Of a stretch of 64,000 nt of DNA, positions 1 through 8,661 are shown piece after piece. Within the stretch, counting starts at the first letter, position 1, and each line of letters begins with the position of its first letter. Below the pieces are notes generated by a model. It worked only from the letters and a program-made list of their open reading frames with translations. It made no database searches and was not told where the DNA came from. Made by a program: the position numbers and the translations under genes. The stretch is from Streptomyces abyssomicinicus (lineage in GTDB: Bacteria; Actinomycetota; Actinomycetes; Streptomycetales; Streptomycetaceae): contig NZ_BBZI01000006.1 of assembly GCF_008974245.1 (NCBI RefSeq), positions 306,393-370,392 on the forward strand, given 5' to 3'.

Positions 1-1
1 C

Positions 2-1435
2 GTCGACTTCCACGAGCGGTACACCTCGGGCCGGCTGATCTCCCGTGCCACCACCGACGTGGAGTCGCTGCGCGAACTCCTCAGCGAGGGGCTGCAGGAG
101 CTGATCTCGGTGGTCGTCTCCTTCGTCTACATCTCGGCCCTGCTGCTCTGGCTGGACCTGGGCCTCGGCGCGGTGGCGGTGGCCTCCTTCCTTCCGCTGG
201 CCCTGCTCATCCGCGGCTACCAGCACCGGGCCGGGCGCATCTACCGGGAGCGGTCCACGGCGATCGCGGCGGTGATCGTGAAGTTCACCGAAACCATGAA
301 CGGCATCCGCCCGGTCCGCGCCTTCCGCCGGGAGGCGGCCAACGACGCCGAGTTCGCCCCGCTGAACAAGCGCCACGAGCGGACCAACGGCGACGCGCTG
401 CTGGAGATGGCCCGCTACGTGGTGGGGTCCCGGCTGGTCGCCAACGTCACCGTCGCCGGCATCGTGCTGTGGGGCGCCTACCGGGTGGCCGGCTCCACCC
501 TGGCGCTGGGCGTGCTGGCCGCCTCGGTGCTCTACCTGCGCCGCCTGTACGACCCGATCGACCGGCTGGGCATGTTCCTCAACTCCTACCAGTCGGCGGC
601 CGCCTCGCTGGAGAAGATCGCCGGCCTGCTGGCGCAGGTGCCCGCGGTCCCCGAGCCGGACGCCCCGCGCGAGCTGCCCGCGACACTCGACGGGCGTCCG
701 GGCCGTGAGGTGGTCTTCGACTCCGTCCGGTTCGCCTACCGCACCGGCGGGGAGGTGCTGCCCCGCTTCGACCTGACGATCCCCGCCGGGCAGACCGTCG
801 CCGTCGTCGGTTCCACCGGCGCCGGGAAGTCCACGCTGGCCAAGCTGCTGGCGCGGTTCTACGACCCCTCCGGCGGGCGGGTCCTGCTGGACGGCGTCGA
901 CCTGCGCGACCTGGCCAACGCGGATCTGCGGCGCGGGGTGGTCATGGTGACCCAGGAGGCGTTCCTCTTCTCCGGCACGGTCGCCGAGAACATCGCCATC
1001 GGCCGCCCGGAGGCCACCCGCGAGGAGGTGGTGGAGGCCGCCCGGGCCATCGGGGCGCACGAGTTCATCGCCGCGCTGCCCGACGGCTACGACACCGACG
1101 TCCGCAAGCGCGGCGGCCGGATCTCCGCCGGTCAGCGCCAGCTCGTCGCGTTCGCGCGGGCGTTGCTGGCCGACCCGGCGGTGCTGATCCTCGACGAGGC
1201 GACCAGTTCGCTGGACGTCCCCGGTGAACGGGCCGTGCAGCGGGCCATGTCGACGGTGCTGAGGGGCCGCACGGCGGTGGTCGTCGCGCACCGGCTCTCC
1301 ACCGTGGAGATCGCCGACCGGGTCCTGGTCATGGAGAAGGGCCGGATCGTCGAGGACGGCTCCCCCGCCGGACTCGTCGGCGGCCAGGGCCGCTTCGCCG
1401 ACCTGCACCGCGCCTGGCGGGACAGCCTGGCATGA
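2..1435 (+). CDS. ABC exporter half-transporter, permease-ATPase (5' end outside window)
   Basis: This is the C-terminal part of an ABC exporter subunit; the reading frame is open to the left edge, so the start lies upstream. The visible part holds the last membrane helices and a full nucleotide-binding domain: Walker A GSTGAGKST, Q-loop VTQEAFLF, signature ISAGQRQL, Walker B VLILDEATSSLD and H-loop VVAHRL. All catalytic residues are present, so it should hydrolyse ATP. Its stop overlaps the next ABC gene by 4 bp (ATGA), which suggests translational coupling. It could be a homodimer or pair with a gene left of the window. The substrate is unknown. Confidence 0.93.
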   Translation, partial: VDFHERYTSGRLISRATTDVESLRELLSEGLQELISVVVSFVYISALLLWLDLGLGAVAVASFLPLALLIRGYQHRAGRIYRERSTAIAAVIVKFTETMNGIRPVRAFRREAANDAEFAPLNKRHERTNGDALLEMARYVVGSRLVANVTVAGIVLWGAYRVAGSTLALGVLAASVLYLRRLYDPIDRLGMFLNSYQSAAASLEKIAGLLAQVPAVPEPDAPRELPATLDGRPGREVVFDSVRFAYRTGGEVLPRFDLTIPAGQTVAVVGSTGAGKSTLAKLLARFYDPSGGRVLLDGVDLRDLANADLRRGVVMVTQEAFLFSGTVAENIAIGRPEATREEVVEAARAIGAHEFIAALPDGYDTDVRKRGGRISAGQRQLVAFARALLADPAVLILDEATSSLDVPGERAVQRAMSTVLRGRTAVVVAHRLSTVEIADRVLVMEKGRIVEDGSPAGLVGGQGRFADLHRAWRDSLA

Positions 1436-3363
1436 GGCCCGGGTTCACCGGCCGGCCCGTCGACGCCTACGAGGACCCCGGCGTCCCCGACTCCCGCGGC
1501 GCGGGACGGTACCTGTGGTGGCTGCTGTCCCGCCAGAAGGGGCGGGCGGTCCTCGGCTCGCTGTACGCGAGCCTGTGGATGGGCACCTTCGCCCTCACCC
1601 CCTGGACCCTCTCGCACGCGATCGACGACGGCCTCGGCCCCCGTGACGCGGGTGCGCTGCTGGGCTGGACGTCGGCGCTGCTCGCCTTCGGGCTGCTCGG
1701 CGCGCTCCTGGGGCTCGGCCGCCACCGCACCATGAGCCAGCTCCGGATGGACGCCAACCTCCGCACCGTGAAGGTCGTCTCGGAGCACGCGGCCCGCCTG
1801 GGGGCGGGCCTGTCGCGGCGCACGGCGGCGGGTGAGGTGGTCACCATCGGCGTCGGCGACGTGCAGACCATCTCCGAGTCGCTGACACTGGTCGGGCCGG
1901 GTGTCGGGGCGGTCGTCGCCTCGGTGCTGGTCGCGGTGCTGCTGCTGGACGTCTCCCCGCTGCTGGCCCTGGTGCTGCTGACCGGGATGCCGGTGATCGC
2001 GATGCTGACCCGGCCGCTGATGAAGCGGCTCCAGGCCCGGGAGAGCGACTACCGGGACGGACAGAAACTCCTCACCGCGCGGATCGGCGACCTGGCGGGC
2101 GGCCTGCGGGTGCTGGGCGGTCTCGGCGGCAAGGACCTGGTGGCACGGGCGTTCCGGCGGGACTCCGCGCTGGTGCGCGAACAGGGGTACCGGGTGGGCG
2201 CGGTGGCCGGGTGGATCCAGTCGCTCGGCACCGGCCTGCCCGTCCTCTTCCTGGCGCTGATCACCTGGCTGGCGGCCCGGATGGCGGCGTCCGGACACAT
2301 CACGGTGGGCGAACTGGTCGCGGTGTACGGGTACGTGGCGGCGCTGGTGTCGCCGATGGCCTACCTGGTGGAGGCCTGGTACCTGCTGAACCGCGCGCTG
2401 GTGGCCGCCGGCCGGGTGGTGGGCCTGCTGCGGCTGGAGCCGGAGACGGGACCCGCGCCCGGTGAGGCCGCGGCCGGGCCGGACGGCCCGGCGGACCTGT
2501 GCGACCCGGTGTCCGGTGTGGTGGTCGCGCCGGGGCGGCTGACCGCGCTGGTGTCGGGCCGCAGCGGGGAGGCCGAGGAGGTGCTGGACCGGCTCGGCTG
2601 CTTCGCCCCGGCCGACGTCACCTGGGGCGGGGTGCGCCTGGACGCGGTGGGCCGGGCGGAGGTCCGGCGGCGGATCCTGCTGGCCGACCACGAGTCCGCG
2701 CTGTTCGCCGGAACCCTGCGCGACGTGCTGCGCGGCGCGGGGGACGCGTCCGGGGACCGGCTGCGCCGCGCGGTGCGGGCGGCGGCCGCGGAGGACGTGG
2801 TGCGGGGCCTGCCCGGCGGCCTGGACGCGGTGCTCGACGCGGGCGGCCGGAACCTCTCCGGGGGCCAGCGGCAGCGCGTGCGGCTGGCCCGGGCGCTGGC
2901 CGCGGACCCGGAGGTGCTGCTGCTCGCCGAGCCCACCTCGGCGCTGGACGCGCACACCGAGGACCTGGTCGCCCGGCGGCTGCGGGAGGCCCGGGCGGGG
3001 CGCACCACGGTGGTGACCTGCACATCCCCGCTGCTCCTGGAGCGGGCCGACGCGGTGTGCTTCCTGGCCGGCGGCGCGGTCGCGGCGTCCGGGACGCACC
3101 GGGAGCTGATGCGCTCCGTGCCGGCGTACCGCGCCCTGGTGGCACGCAACGCCGACGCCTCGGACCGCGCTCCGGGCGACTCCCCGGTCGGTACCGCGGG
3201 CGGTACCACCCCGGCCGCCGCCCCGGACGGTCCCGCGGGCGGCGCCTCCGGCGGTCCCGCGGGCGGCGCCTCCGGCGGTCCCGCGGGCGGCGCCTCCGGC
3301 GGTCCCGCGGGCGGCGCCTCCGGCGGTCCCGCGGGCGACTCCCCGGAAGGAGCGGTGGTATGA
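1432..3363 (+). CDS. ABC exporter half-transporter with degenerate ATPase motifs
   Basis: This 643-residue protein has an N-terminal six-helix exporter domain and a C-terminal ATPase domain. The ATPase domain is unusual. At the Walker A position (about 374-383) the sequence is VSGRSGEAEE, with no GKS/T. The Walker B aspartate is replaced by alanine (LLLAEP, 496-501). The H-loop histidine is missing (VVTCTSP, T531). The signature LSGGQ (475-479) is perfect. This is the pattern of the non-catalytic partner in heterodimeric exporters, which lends its signature motif to the other subunit. The C-terminus is a repetitive Gly/Ala/Ser/Pro tail. It overlaps the next gene by 4 bp. Confidence 0.92.
   Translation: MRPGFTGRPVDAYEDPGVPDSRGAGRYLWWLLSRQKGRAVLGSLYASLWMGTFALTPWTLSHAIDDGLGPRDAGALLGWTSALLAFGLLGALLGLGRHRTMSQLRMDANLRTVKVVSEHAARLGAGLSRRTAAGEVVTIGVGDVQTISESLTLVGPGVGAVVASVLVAVLLLDVSPLLALVLLTGMPVIAMLTRPLMKRLQARESDYRDGQKLLTARIGDLAGGLRVLGGLGGKDLVARAFRRDSALVREQGYRVGAVAGWIQSLGTGLPVLFLALITWLAARMAASGHITVGELVAVYGYVAALVSPMAYLVEAWYLLNRALVAAGRVVGLLRLEPETGPAPGEAAAGPDGPADLCDPVSGVVVAPGRLTALVSGRSGEAEEVLDRLGCFAPADVTWGGVRLDAVGRAEVRRRILLADHESALFAGTLRDVLRGAGDASGDRLRRAVRAAAAEDVVRGLPGGLDAVLDAGGRNLSGGQRQRVRLARALAADPEVLLLAEPTSALDAHTEDLVARRLREARAGRTTVVTCTSPLLLERADAVCFLAGGAVAASGTHRELMRSVPAYRALVARNADASDRAPGDSPVGTAGGTTPAAAPDGPAGGASGGPAGGASGGPAGGASGGPAGGASGGPAGDSPEGAVV
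3229..3338 (+). repeat. 24-bp tandem repeat, about 4.6 copies
   Basis: Four identical copies of a 24-bp unit plus a 14-bp partial copy lie at the 3' end of the second ABC gene. They encode GPAGGASG repeats in a flexible tail just before the stop. The copies look identical base for base, which suggests recent slippage expansion and likely length variation between strains. Confidence 0.95.
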
Positions 3364-5108
3364 CCGAGCGGCTGCCGGTCGCCGGACCGGCCGAGGTACG
3401 GCGGGCCGCGGGCCGGCTGGTCCGGGCGGACGGGCGGGCCTTCGCGGGCGTGCTGGCCGTCAACGCGCTGGCCGCGCTGACGGGCCTCGCGGCCCCGTGG
3501 CTGATCGGCCGCGTGGTGGACGCGGTGCGGGCGGGATCCCCGGTGTCGGCCGTGGACCGGCTGGCGGTGCTGATCCTGCTGGCCGCCGCCGCGCAGCTGC
3601 TGCTGGCCCGGTGGGCGCGGTACGCCGCGCACCGGATGGGCGAGCGGGCGCTGGCCCGGGTGCGCGAGGAGTTCGTGGACCGGGCCCTGGCGCTGCCCGC
3701 GTCGGTGGTGGAGCGGGCCGGGGCGGGCGACCTGACGACCCGGGGCACGGCGGACGTCGCCGCCGTCGGGAAGACACTGCGGGACTCCGGACCCGACCTG
3801 CTGATCCACTCGGCCCAGGCGCTGGTGCTGATCGCCGCGGTGTTCCTCATCCATCCGCTGCTCGGCGCCTGCCTGGTCCTCGGCTTCGCGGGCATCCTCA
3901 CGGCGACCCGCTGGTACCTGCGGCGGGCCCGCGACGCCTACCTGGAGCAGGGAGCGGCCACCTCCGAGCTGGCCGAGGAGCTCACCTCCACGGCGTCCGG
4001 CGCGCGGACGGTGGAGGCGTTCCGGCTGGAGCGGCGGCGCGTCGCGGCCAACCGTGAGGCGGTCGAGGAGGCCCGCCGCACCCGGATGCGGACGCTCTTC
4101 CTGCGCTGCGTGTTCTTCCCCACCCTGGACTTCTCCTACGCGCTGCCGGTGGCCGGCGTGCTGCTGGTCGGCGGATACCTCCACTTCCAGGCGGCGTTGA
4201 GCCTGGGCTCGGTGGTGGCGGCGGCACTGTACATGCGGCAGCTGGAGAATCCGCTGGACCACCTGCTGGACATGGTCGAGCAGCTGCAGTCCTCCGGGGC
4301 CTCGTTCGCCCGCGTCGAGGGCCTGGCGCGGGCCCCCCGGGACGAGCGCGGCGTGACGGCCGAGCCCGCGGACGACGTGATCGAGGTGCGCGGCGCCCGG
4401 TTCGCCTACCCGGGCGGCCCGGAGGTGCTGGGGGGCGTGGACCTGGTGGTGCGGCCCGGTGAACGGCTGGCGGTGGTGGGGCCGTCCGGGGCGGGCAAGA
4501 CGACGCTGAGCCGGCTGATCGCGGGGATCGACGCCCCGGGTGAGGGCACGGTGACGGTGGGCGGGGTGCCGGTGGTGTCGCTGGCGCCGGAGCGGCTGCG
4601 GCGCCAGGTGGTGCTGGTCACCCAGGAGCACCACGTCTTCCTCGGCACGGTGCGGGACAACCTGCTGATCGCCGAACCGCGGGCGGAGGACGCCGAGTTG
4701 TGGGCGGCGCTGAAGGCGGTCGGCGCGGAGTGGGTGTCCGCCCTGCCGGAGGGGCTGGACACGGTGCTGGGTGCGGACGCGTACCGCACGTCGGGTCCGC
4801 AGGCCCAGCAGCTCGCCCTGGCCCGCGTGGTGCTGGCCGACCCCCACACGCTGGTCCTCGACGAGGCGACCGCGCTCCTCGACCCGGCCACCGCCCGTCA
4901 CACCGAGCGCGCCCTTGCGGCGGTGCTGGAGGGGCGCACGGTGATCGCGGTGGCCCACCGGCTGCACACCGCGCACGACGCGGACCGGGTCGCGGTGATG
5001 CGGGGCGGGCTCCTCACGGAGCTGGGCTCCCACGACGAACTGGTCGCCGCCGGGGGCGAGTACGCCTCCCTCTGGCAGACCTGGCACGGCGGCCCCGCCG
5101 CTCGCTGA
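3360..5108 (+). CDS. ABC exporter half-transporter with degenerate signature motif
   Basis: This 582-residue permease-ATPase has an exporter domain in its first ~300 residues, then a nucleotide-binding domain with intact Walker A GPSGAGKT (374-381), Q-loop VTQEHHVF, Walker B LVLDEATALLD and H-loop VAHRL. Its signature is TSGPQ (477-481) instead of LSGGQ. The defects mirror those of the upstream subunit, so the two together would make one good and one degenerate ATP site. The start is the ATG at 3360, which overlaps the upstream stop (ATGA). The substrate cannot be read from the sequence; multidrug, lipid and peptide exporters all share this fold. Confidence 0.92.
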   Translation: MTERLPVAGPAEVRRAAGRLVRADGRAFAGVLAVNALAALTGLAAPWLIGRVVDAVRAGSPVSAVDRLAVLILLAAAAQLLLARWARYAAHRMGERALARVREEFVDRALALPASVVERAGAGDLTTRGTADVAAVGKTLRDSGPDLLIHSAQALVLIAAVFLIHPLLGACLVLGFAGILTATRWYLRRARDAYLEQGAATSELAEELTSTASGARTVEAFRLERRRVAANREAVEEARRTRMRTLFLRCVFFPTLDFSYALPVAGVLLVGGYLHFQAALSLGSVVAAALYMRQLENPLDHLLDMVEQLQSSGASFARVEGLARAPRDERGVTAEPADDVIEVRGARFAYPGGPEVLGGVDLVVRPGERLAVVGPSGAGKTTLSRLIAGIDAPGEGTVTVGGVPVVSLAPERLRRQVVLVTQEHHVFLGTVRDNLLIAEPRAEDAELWAALKAVGAEWVSALPEGLDTVLGADAYRTSGPQAQQLALARVVLADPHTLVLDEATALLDPATARHTERALAAVLEGRTVIAVAHRLHTAHDADRVAVMRGGLLTELGSHDELVAAGGEYASLWQTWHGGPAAR

Positions 5109-5135
5109 CCACGCCGGTCCCGCCGGCACCGGAGC

Positions 5136-5161
5136 CTCCCGCCGTCACATGACGGCGGGAG
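5136..5161. terminator. hairpin terminator after the ABC genes
   Basis: A perfect 12-bp inverted repeat with a 2-nt centre lies 28 bp after the last ABC stop codon. It probably ends the ABC operon transcript. Confidence 0.75.
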
Positions 5162-5258
5162 CTCGAAGGCCCGGTCCGGCCCGGGGTGGAGGTGGGTACA
5201 CCCCGAGGGTGGTGTCACGCCGATGGTTCGGCGGGGCCACCGCTGTTTGCATCGACAC

Positions 5259-5822
5259 ATGACGACGCGAACCGGATCCCGCCCCCGCTTCTCCGCACCT
5301 GCCGCCCCCGTCCTGGCGAGGACCTACGCCGCCGCCCTCCTCACCCACCTCCCCCTCCTCGGCATCCTCCTGCTGCCCTGGGGCCGCAGCCGCTACGCGG
5401 GCGGGAGCGAGGCGCTGATGGGGCTGGTCACCCTCGCCCTGACCGCCGCCGTGGTGACCGCGGTCGTGTACGCGCCGGCGCTCTGCGCCCGCGTGGCCCC
5501 CGCGCCCCCCGACTGGCTCCCCGGCCGTGCCCGGCGGTCGGTCGCACAATTCCGCCGCCGGGATCGCCGGGCCTACCTCCTGGTGCTCGGCGAGCTGGTC
5601 GTCCTCTACGTCACGGCGCAGTGCCTGGGCGGCCTGGCAGGCGTGGTCCGCCCGTACGTGCGGGACAACCCCGCCCCGGTCGTCGACGCCGGAGGCCACC
5701 CGTGGGACTTCCACCACGGCAACTTCGCCCTACAGGCCGTGGTGCTGTACCTCGGCATCTGCTTCGCCACCACCTGGTACGCCTGCCGCCTCCGCGGCCG
5801 GGTGACCGGCACCCACGCCTGA
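5259..5822 (+). CDS. small integral membrane protein, unknown function
   Basis: I do not recognise a named family. The predicted 187-residue protein has about four hydrophobic segments: near residues 24-40 (LLTHLPLLGILLLP), 50-72 (a Leu/Thr/Ala-rich stretch), 105-125 (LVLGELVVLYVTAQ) and 160-178 (VVLYLGICFATTW). Basic clusters lie between them, as in a small inner-membrane protein. The ATG at 5259 was chosen because the residues added by the in-frame ATG at 5223 are Arg/His-rich and look untranslated. A GAGGGTGG stretch at 5205-5212 could serve the earlier start, so the start is uncertain. Confidence 0.7.
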   Translation: MTTRTGSRPRFSAPAAPVLARTYAAALLTHLPLLGILLLPWGRSRYAGGSEALMGLVTLALTAAVVTAVVYAPALCARVAPAPPDWLPGRARRSVAQFRRRDRRAYLLVLGELVVLYVTAQCLGGLAGVVRPYVRDNPAPVVDAGGHPWDFHHGNFALQAVVLYLGICFATTWYACRLRGRVTGTHA

Positions 5823-5844
5823 GGGGCGGCCGGGGCCGCCCCTC
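5821..5844. terminator. bidirectional hairpin terminator
   Basis: A perfect 11-bp inverted repeat (GAGGGGCGGCC arms) overlaps the stop of the membrane protein gene and sits just before the stop of the convergent flavin reductase-like gene. It can serve both. Confidence 0.8.
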
Positions 5845-5849
5845 CCGCC

Positions 5850-6473
5850 TCAGCCGTCGGTCCGCCGCCCGCCGCGCCACTCCTCGTACCGGATCCTCCG
5901 CCGGTCGTGGACGACGGACGTCGCCCCCCACTCGTCCCCGCCGAGACGCGACAACGGCCGCAGACGACCGAGCACCGGACGCCCGCCCTCGTCCAGCGCC
6001 TCCACCGCGACGGCCACATGCCGCACCCGGCCGAACACCACCGTGCAGTTCCCGACGACCACCGTGTCGTGCAGCCCGCACTCGATCGCCACCGGCGAGC
6101 CCGCCACCCGGGGCGGCGCGACCGTCGCGGACGGCTCCGGTGCGATCCCCACCGCCGCGAACTCCCCGAGCCCGGGCGGGAAGTCCGTCGCGGTGTCGTT
6201 GACCGCCGCGAACTGGTCCTCGGCGGCGAGGTTCACCACGAACTCCCCCGTGGCCAGTACGTTCCGCAGCGTGTCCTTGGCGCCCACCGAGGTGAACTGG
6301 ACCACCGGCGGCTCGGTGCTCGCCACCGTGTAGAAGCTGTGCGGCGCCAGGTTGGCCACCCCGTCGGCCGACAGGGTGGACACCCAGGCAATGGGCCGCG
6401 GTACGACCACCGCCGTGAGCAGACGGTAGAAGTCGCCGGAACCGGTGGTCCCCGGGTCGAAGTCGGCACGCAT
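5850..6473 (-). CDS. flavin reductase-like FMN-binding protein
   Basis: This 207-residue protein is of the flavin reductase-like / split-barrel FMN-binding family. Seen features are the N-terminal stretch VVVPRPIAWVSTLSADG (typical RPxAxVST motif that binds FMN), NLAPHSFYTVAS and the D-T-L-R-N segment after VGAKD. Relatives reduce FMN for monooxygenases or act as stand-alone flavoproteins; no partner monooxygenase is adjacent. The start is the ATG at 6473. A -10-like GATACT (minus strand, 6486-6481) lies 7 nt upstream, which suggests a leaderless transcript. The product is cytosolic. Confidence 0.85.
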   Translation of the reverse strand: MRADFDPGTTGSGDFYRLLTAVVVPRPIAWVSTLSADGVANLAPHSFYTVASTEPPVVQFTSVGAKDTLRNVLATGEFVVNLAAEDQFAAVNDTATDFPPGLGEFAAVGIAPEPSATVAPPRVAGSPVAIECGLHDTVVVGNCTVVFGRVRHVAVAVEALDEGGRPVLGRLRPLSRLGGDEWGATSVVHDRRRIRYEEWRGGRRTDG

Positions 6474-6735
6474 GCCGGCCAGTATCCCCGCCCCGCGCCG
6501 CCCGACCGCCACCGGGGTTGCGTCACTTTTCCGCCAACCTCCTCCGGACGGACTCCCCCGGACGCCTCCCTCCGGCCGCTTTGCCGGCTCCTGACCACCG
6601 ACCGCCCCGTCACCCGGGCGTGCCAGGCGTCGGGCCGGAACCCGCGGCCGCGTTCTTTGATCTTCCTTTACGCGGGACGACCCTTCCCTTGGTTGTCGCT
6701 TTACCGCTCCACGGCGTCGGTTACTCGCACGTAAC

Positions 6736-6768
6736 GTTCATGCACCTGTCAACTTCCGGTCAACCTCA
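6736..6768 (+). promoter_or_regulatory. three 11-bp direct repeats resembling a PHO box
   Basis: In the 440-bp gap before the M4 protease gene, three consecutive 11-bp units read GTTCATGCACC, TGTCAACTTCC and GGTCAACCTCA. Streptomyces PhoP sites are direct repeats of 11 bp with a G(G/T)TCA core, so units 1 and 3 fit and unit 2 is off by one base. GTTAC-6-GTAAC (6720-6735) lies just upstream. The site is about 145 bp from the GTG start. I see no other clear element in this gap. Confidence 0.4.
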
Positions 6769-6913
6769 CGGCGTGGTCATGACACGTGTGCGCCTCGGTG
6801 CAACAGTTCGTCAGCAGTGCGGACGCGCCGAGCGAACGCACCGAGCACCTCCCCACCAGACCACCTCCGGGCAGGCCCCCGACTCCGCCCGGACCCCCAC
6901 CCAAGGAGATCGC

Positions 6914-8569
6914 GTGTCCGCTCTCTACGCGCGTCACCGGCGCCCCGCGCTGGCCGTCGCCACCGCGCTCGCCGCAGGCTCCCTGCTGATCACCGCCGGC
7001 ACCGCCTCCGGCGCCCCCGACACCACGCCGGCCCCCTCGCAGGCCGCGGCCGTCCCCGCCGCCATGCCGGTGCAGCTCTCCCCCGCCGCGCGCACCGCCC
7101 TGCTGAAGGCGGCGGAGGGCCGCGTGGCCGACACCGGCAAGGCGATAGGCCTGGCCACCGGGGAGAAGCTGGTGGTCCGCGACGTCGTCCAGGACGCCGA
7201 CGGCTCGCTGCACACCCGCTACGAGCGCACCTACCAGGGCCTGCCGGTCCTCGGCGGCGACCTGGTCGTCCACACCTCGCCGTCCGGCGAGCGGCAGGGC
7301 GTCACCAAGGCCACCAAGGCCGAGATCAAGGCCGACCTGACCGCCGAGGTCACCGCCGGCAAGGCGGAGCGCCAGGCGCTCACCTCATCCGAGGCCTCCG
7401 GCGCCGAGAAGTCCGCCGTCGAGAACTCCCGCAAGGTGGTCTGGGCCGCCGAGGGCGAGCCCAGACTCGCCTACGAGACGGTGATCGGCGGCTTCCAGTC
7501 CGACGGCACCCCCAACGAGCTCCACGTGATCACCGACGCCGCCACCGGCGAGAAGATCCACGAGTTCCAGGGCGTGCACACCGGCACCGGCAAGACTCTG
7601 TACTCCGGCAGCGTCACCCTGAACACCACGCTCTCCGGCTCGACGTACCAGCTGACCGACTCCACCCGTGGCGGCCACAAGACGTACAACCTGGCCCGCT
7701 CCACCTCCGGCACCGGCACGCTCTTCACCGACGCGGACGACGTCTGGGGCACCGGCGCCGCCTCCAGCTCGTCGACCGACCAGACCGCCGCCGCGGACGC
7801 CGCCTACGGCGCCCAGAAGACCTGGGACTTCTACAAGAGCACTTTCAACCGCAGCGGCATCAAGAACGACGGCAAGGCCGCCTACTCGCGGGTCCACTAC
7901 GGCAGCTCCTACGTCAACGCCTTCTGGCAGGACTCCTGCTTCTGCATGACCTACGGCGACGGCTCGGGCAACACCCACCCGCTGACCTCGCTGGACGTGG
8001 CGGCCCACGAGATGACCCACGGCGTCACCTCGGTCACCGCCCGCCTCAACTACAGCGGTGAGTCCGGCGGCCTGAACGAGGCCACCTCCGACATCCTCGC
8101 CACCGGCACCGAGTTCTTCGCCGCCAACGCCACCGACGTGGGCGACTACCTCATCGGCGAGAAGATCAACATCAACGGCGACGGCACGCCGCTGCGCTAC
8201 ATGGACAAGCCGAGCAAGGACGGCGCCTCCCAGGACTACTGGTCCACCAGCACCAACAGGGTGGACGTGCACTACTCGTCCGGCCCCGCCAACCACTTCT
8301 TCTACCTGCTCTCCGAGGGCAGCGGCGCCAAGACGATCAACGGCGTGAGCTACAACTCGCCGACGTACGACGGCGCCGCGGTGACCGGCATCGGCCGCGC
8401 CAAGGCGCTCCAGATCTGGTACAAGGCGCTCACCACGTACATGACCTCCACCACCAAGTACGCGGGCGCCCGCACCGCCACGCTCAACGCGGCGACCGCC
8501 CTGTACGGCTCGGGCAGCGCGGAGTACAACGCGGTGAACTCGGCCTGGGCGGCGGTCAACGTCAAGTGA
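6914..8569 (+). CDS. secreted neutral zinc metalloprotease, M4 (thermolysin-like)
   Basis: This 551-residue preproenzyme has a twin-charged N-terminus and hydrophobic signal (AVATALAAGSLLITAGTASG), a propeptide of FTP/PepSY type (about 50-205), then the M4 catalytic domain. Zinc ligands are H365 and H369 in HEMTH and E389 in GLNEATSD. The 24-residue spacing is the same as in thermolysin (H142/H146/E166). The late histidine region VDVHYSSGPANHFFY is present. The GTG start is supported by AAGGAG 6 nt upstream; the frame runs further up without a plausible start. It acts outside the cell on peptides and proteins. S. coelicolor has a homologue at the same place, from memory. Confidence 0.95.
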   Translation: MSALYARHRRPALAVATALAAGSLLITAGTASGAPDTTPAPSQAAAVPAAMPVQLSPAARTALLKAAEGRVADTGKAIGLATGEKLVVRDVVQDADGSLHTRYERTYQGLPVLGGDLVVHTSPSGERQGVTKATKAEIKADLTAEVTAGKAERQALTSSEASGAEKSAVENSRKVVWAAEGEPRLAYETVIGGFQSDGTPNELHVITDAATGEKIHEFQGVHTGTGKTLYSGSVTLNTTLSGSTYQLTDSTRGGHKTYNLARSTSGTGTLFTDADDVWGTGAASSSSTDQTAAADAAYGAQKTWDFYKSTFNRSGIKNDGKAAYSRVHYGSSYVNAFWQDSCFCMTYGDGSGNTHPLTSLDVAAHEMTHGVTSVTARLNYSGESGGLNEATSDILATGTEFFAANATDVGDYLIGEKININGDGTPLRYMDKPSKDGASQDYWSTSTNRVDVHYSSGPANHFFYLLSEGSGAKTINGVSYNSPTYDGAAVTGIGRAKALQIWYKALTTYMTSTTKYAGARTATLNAATALYGSGSAEYNAVNSAWAAVNVK

Positions 8570-8610
8570 CGTCCACCCGGTCGGGCGCGGCCTGACCTCT
8601 CGAACGAATG

Positions 8611-8647
8611 AGCGGCACCTGGAGGGCGCGAGCCCCCGGGTGCCGCT
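8611..8647. terminator. hairpin terminator after the M4 protease gene
   Basis: Arms AGCGGCACC and GGTGCCGCT pair perfectly and extend by a G-T and two G-C pairs around a small loop. The structure ends 14 nt before the next start codon. Confidence 0.75.
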
Positions 8648-8661
8648 TAGTCTTGGGCCTC

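Noticed and set aside
6518..6913. Extended N-terminus of the M4 protease up to 6518
   Set aside because: The residues do not resemble a signal peptide, and AAGGAG with GTG at 6914 starts exactly at one.
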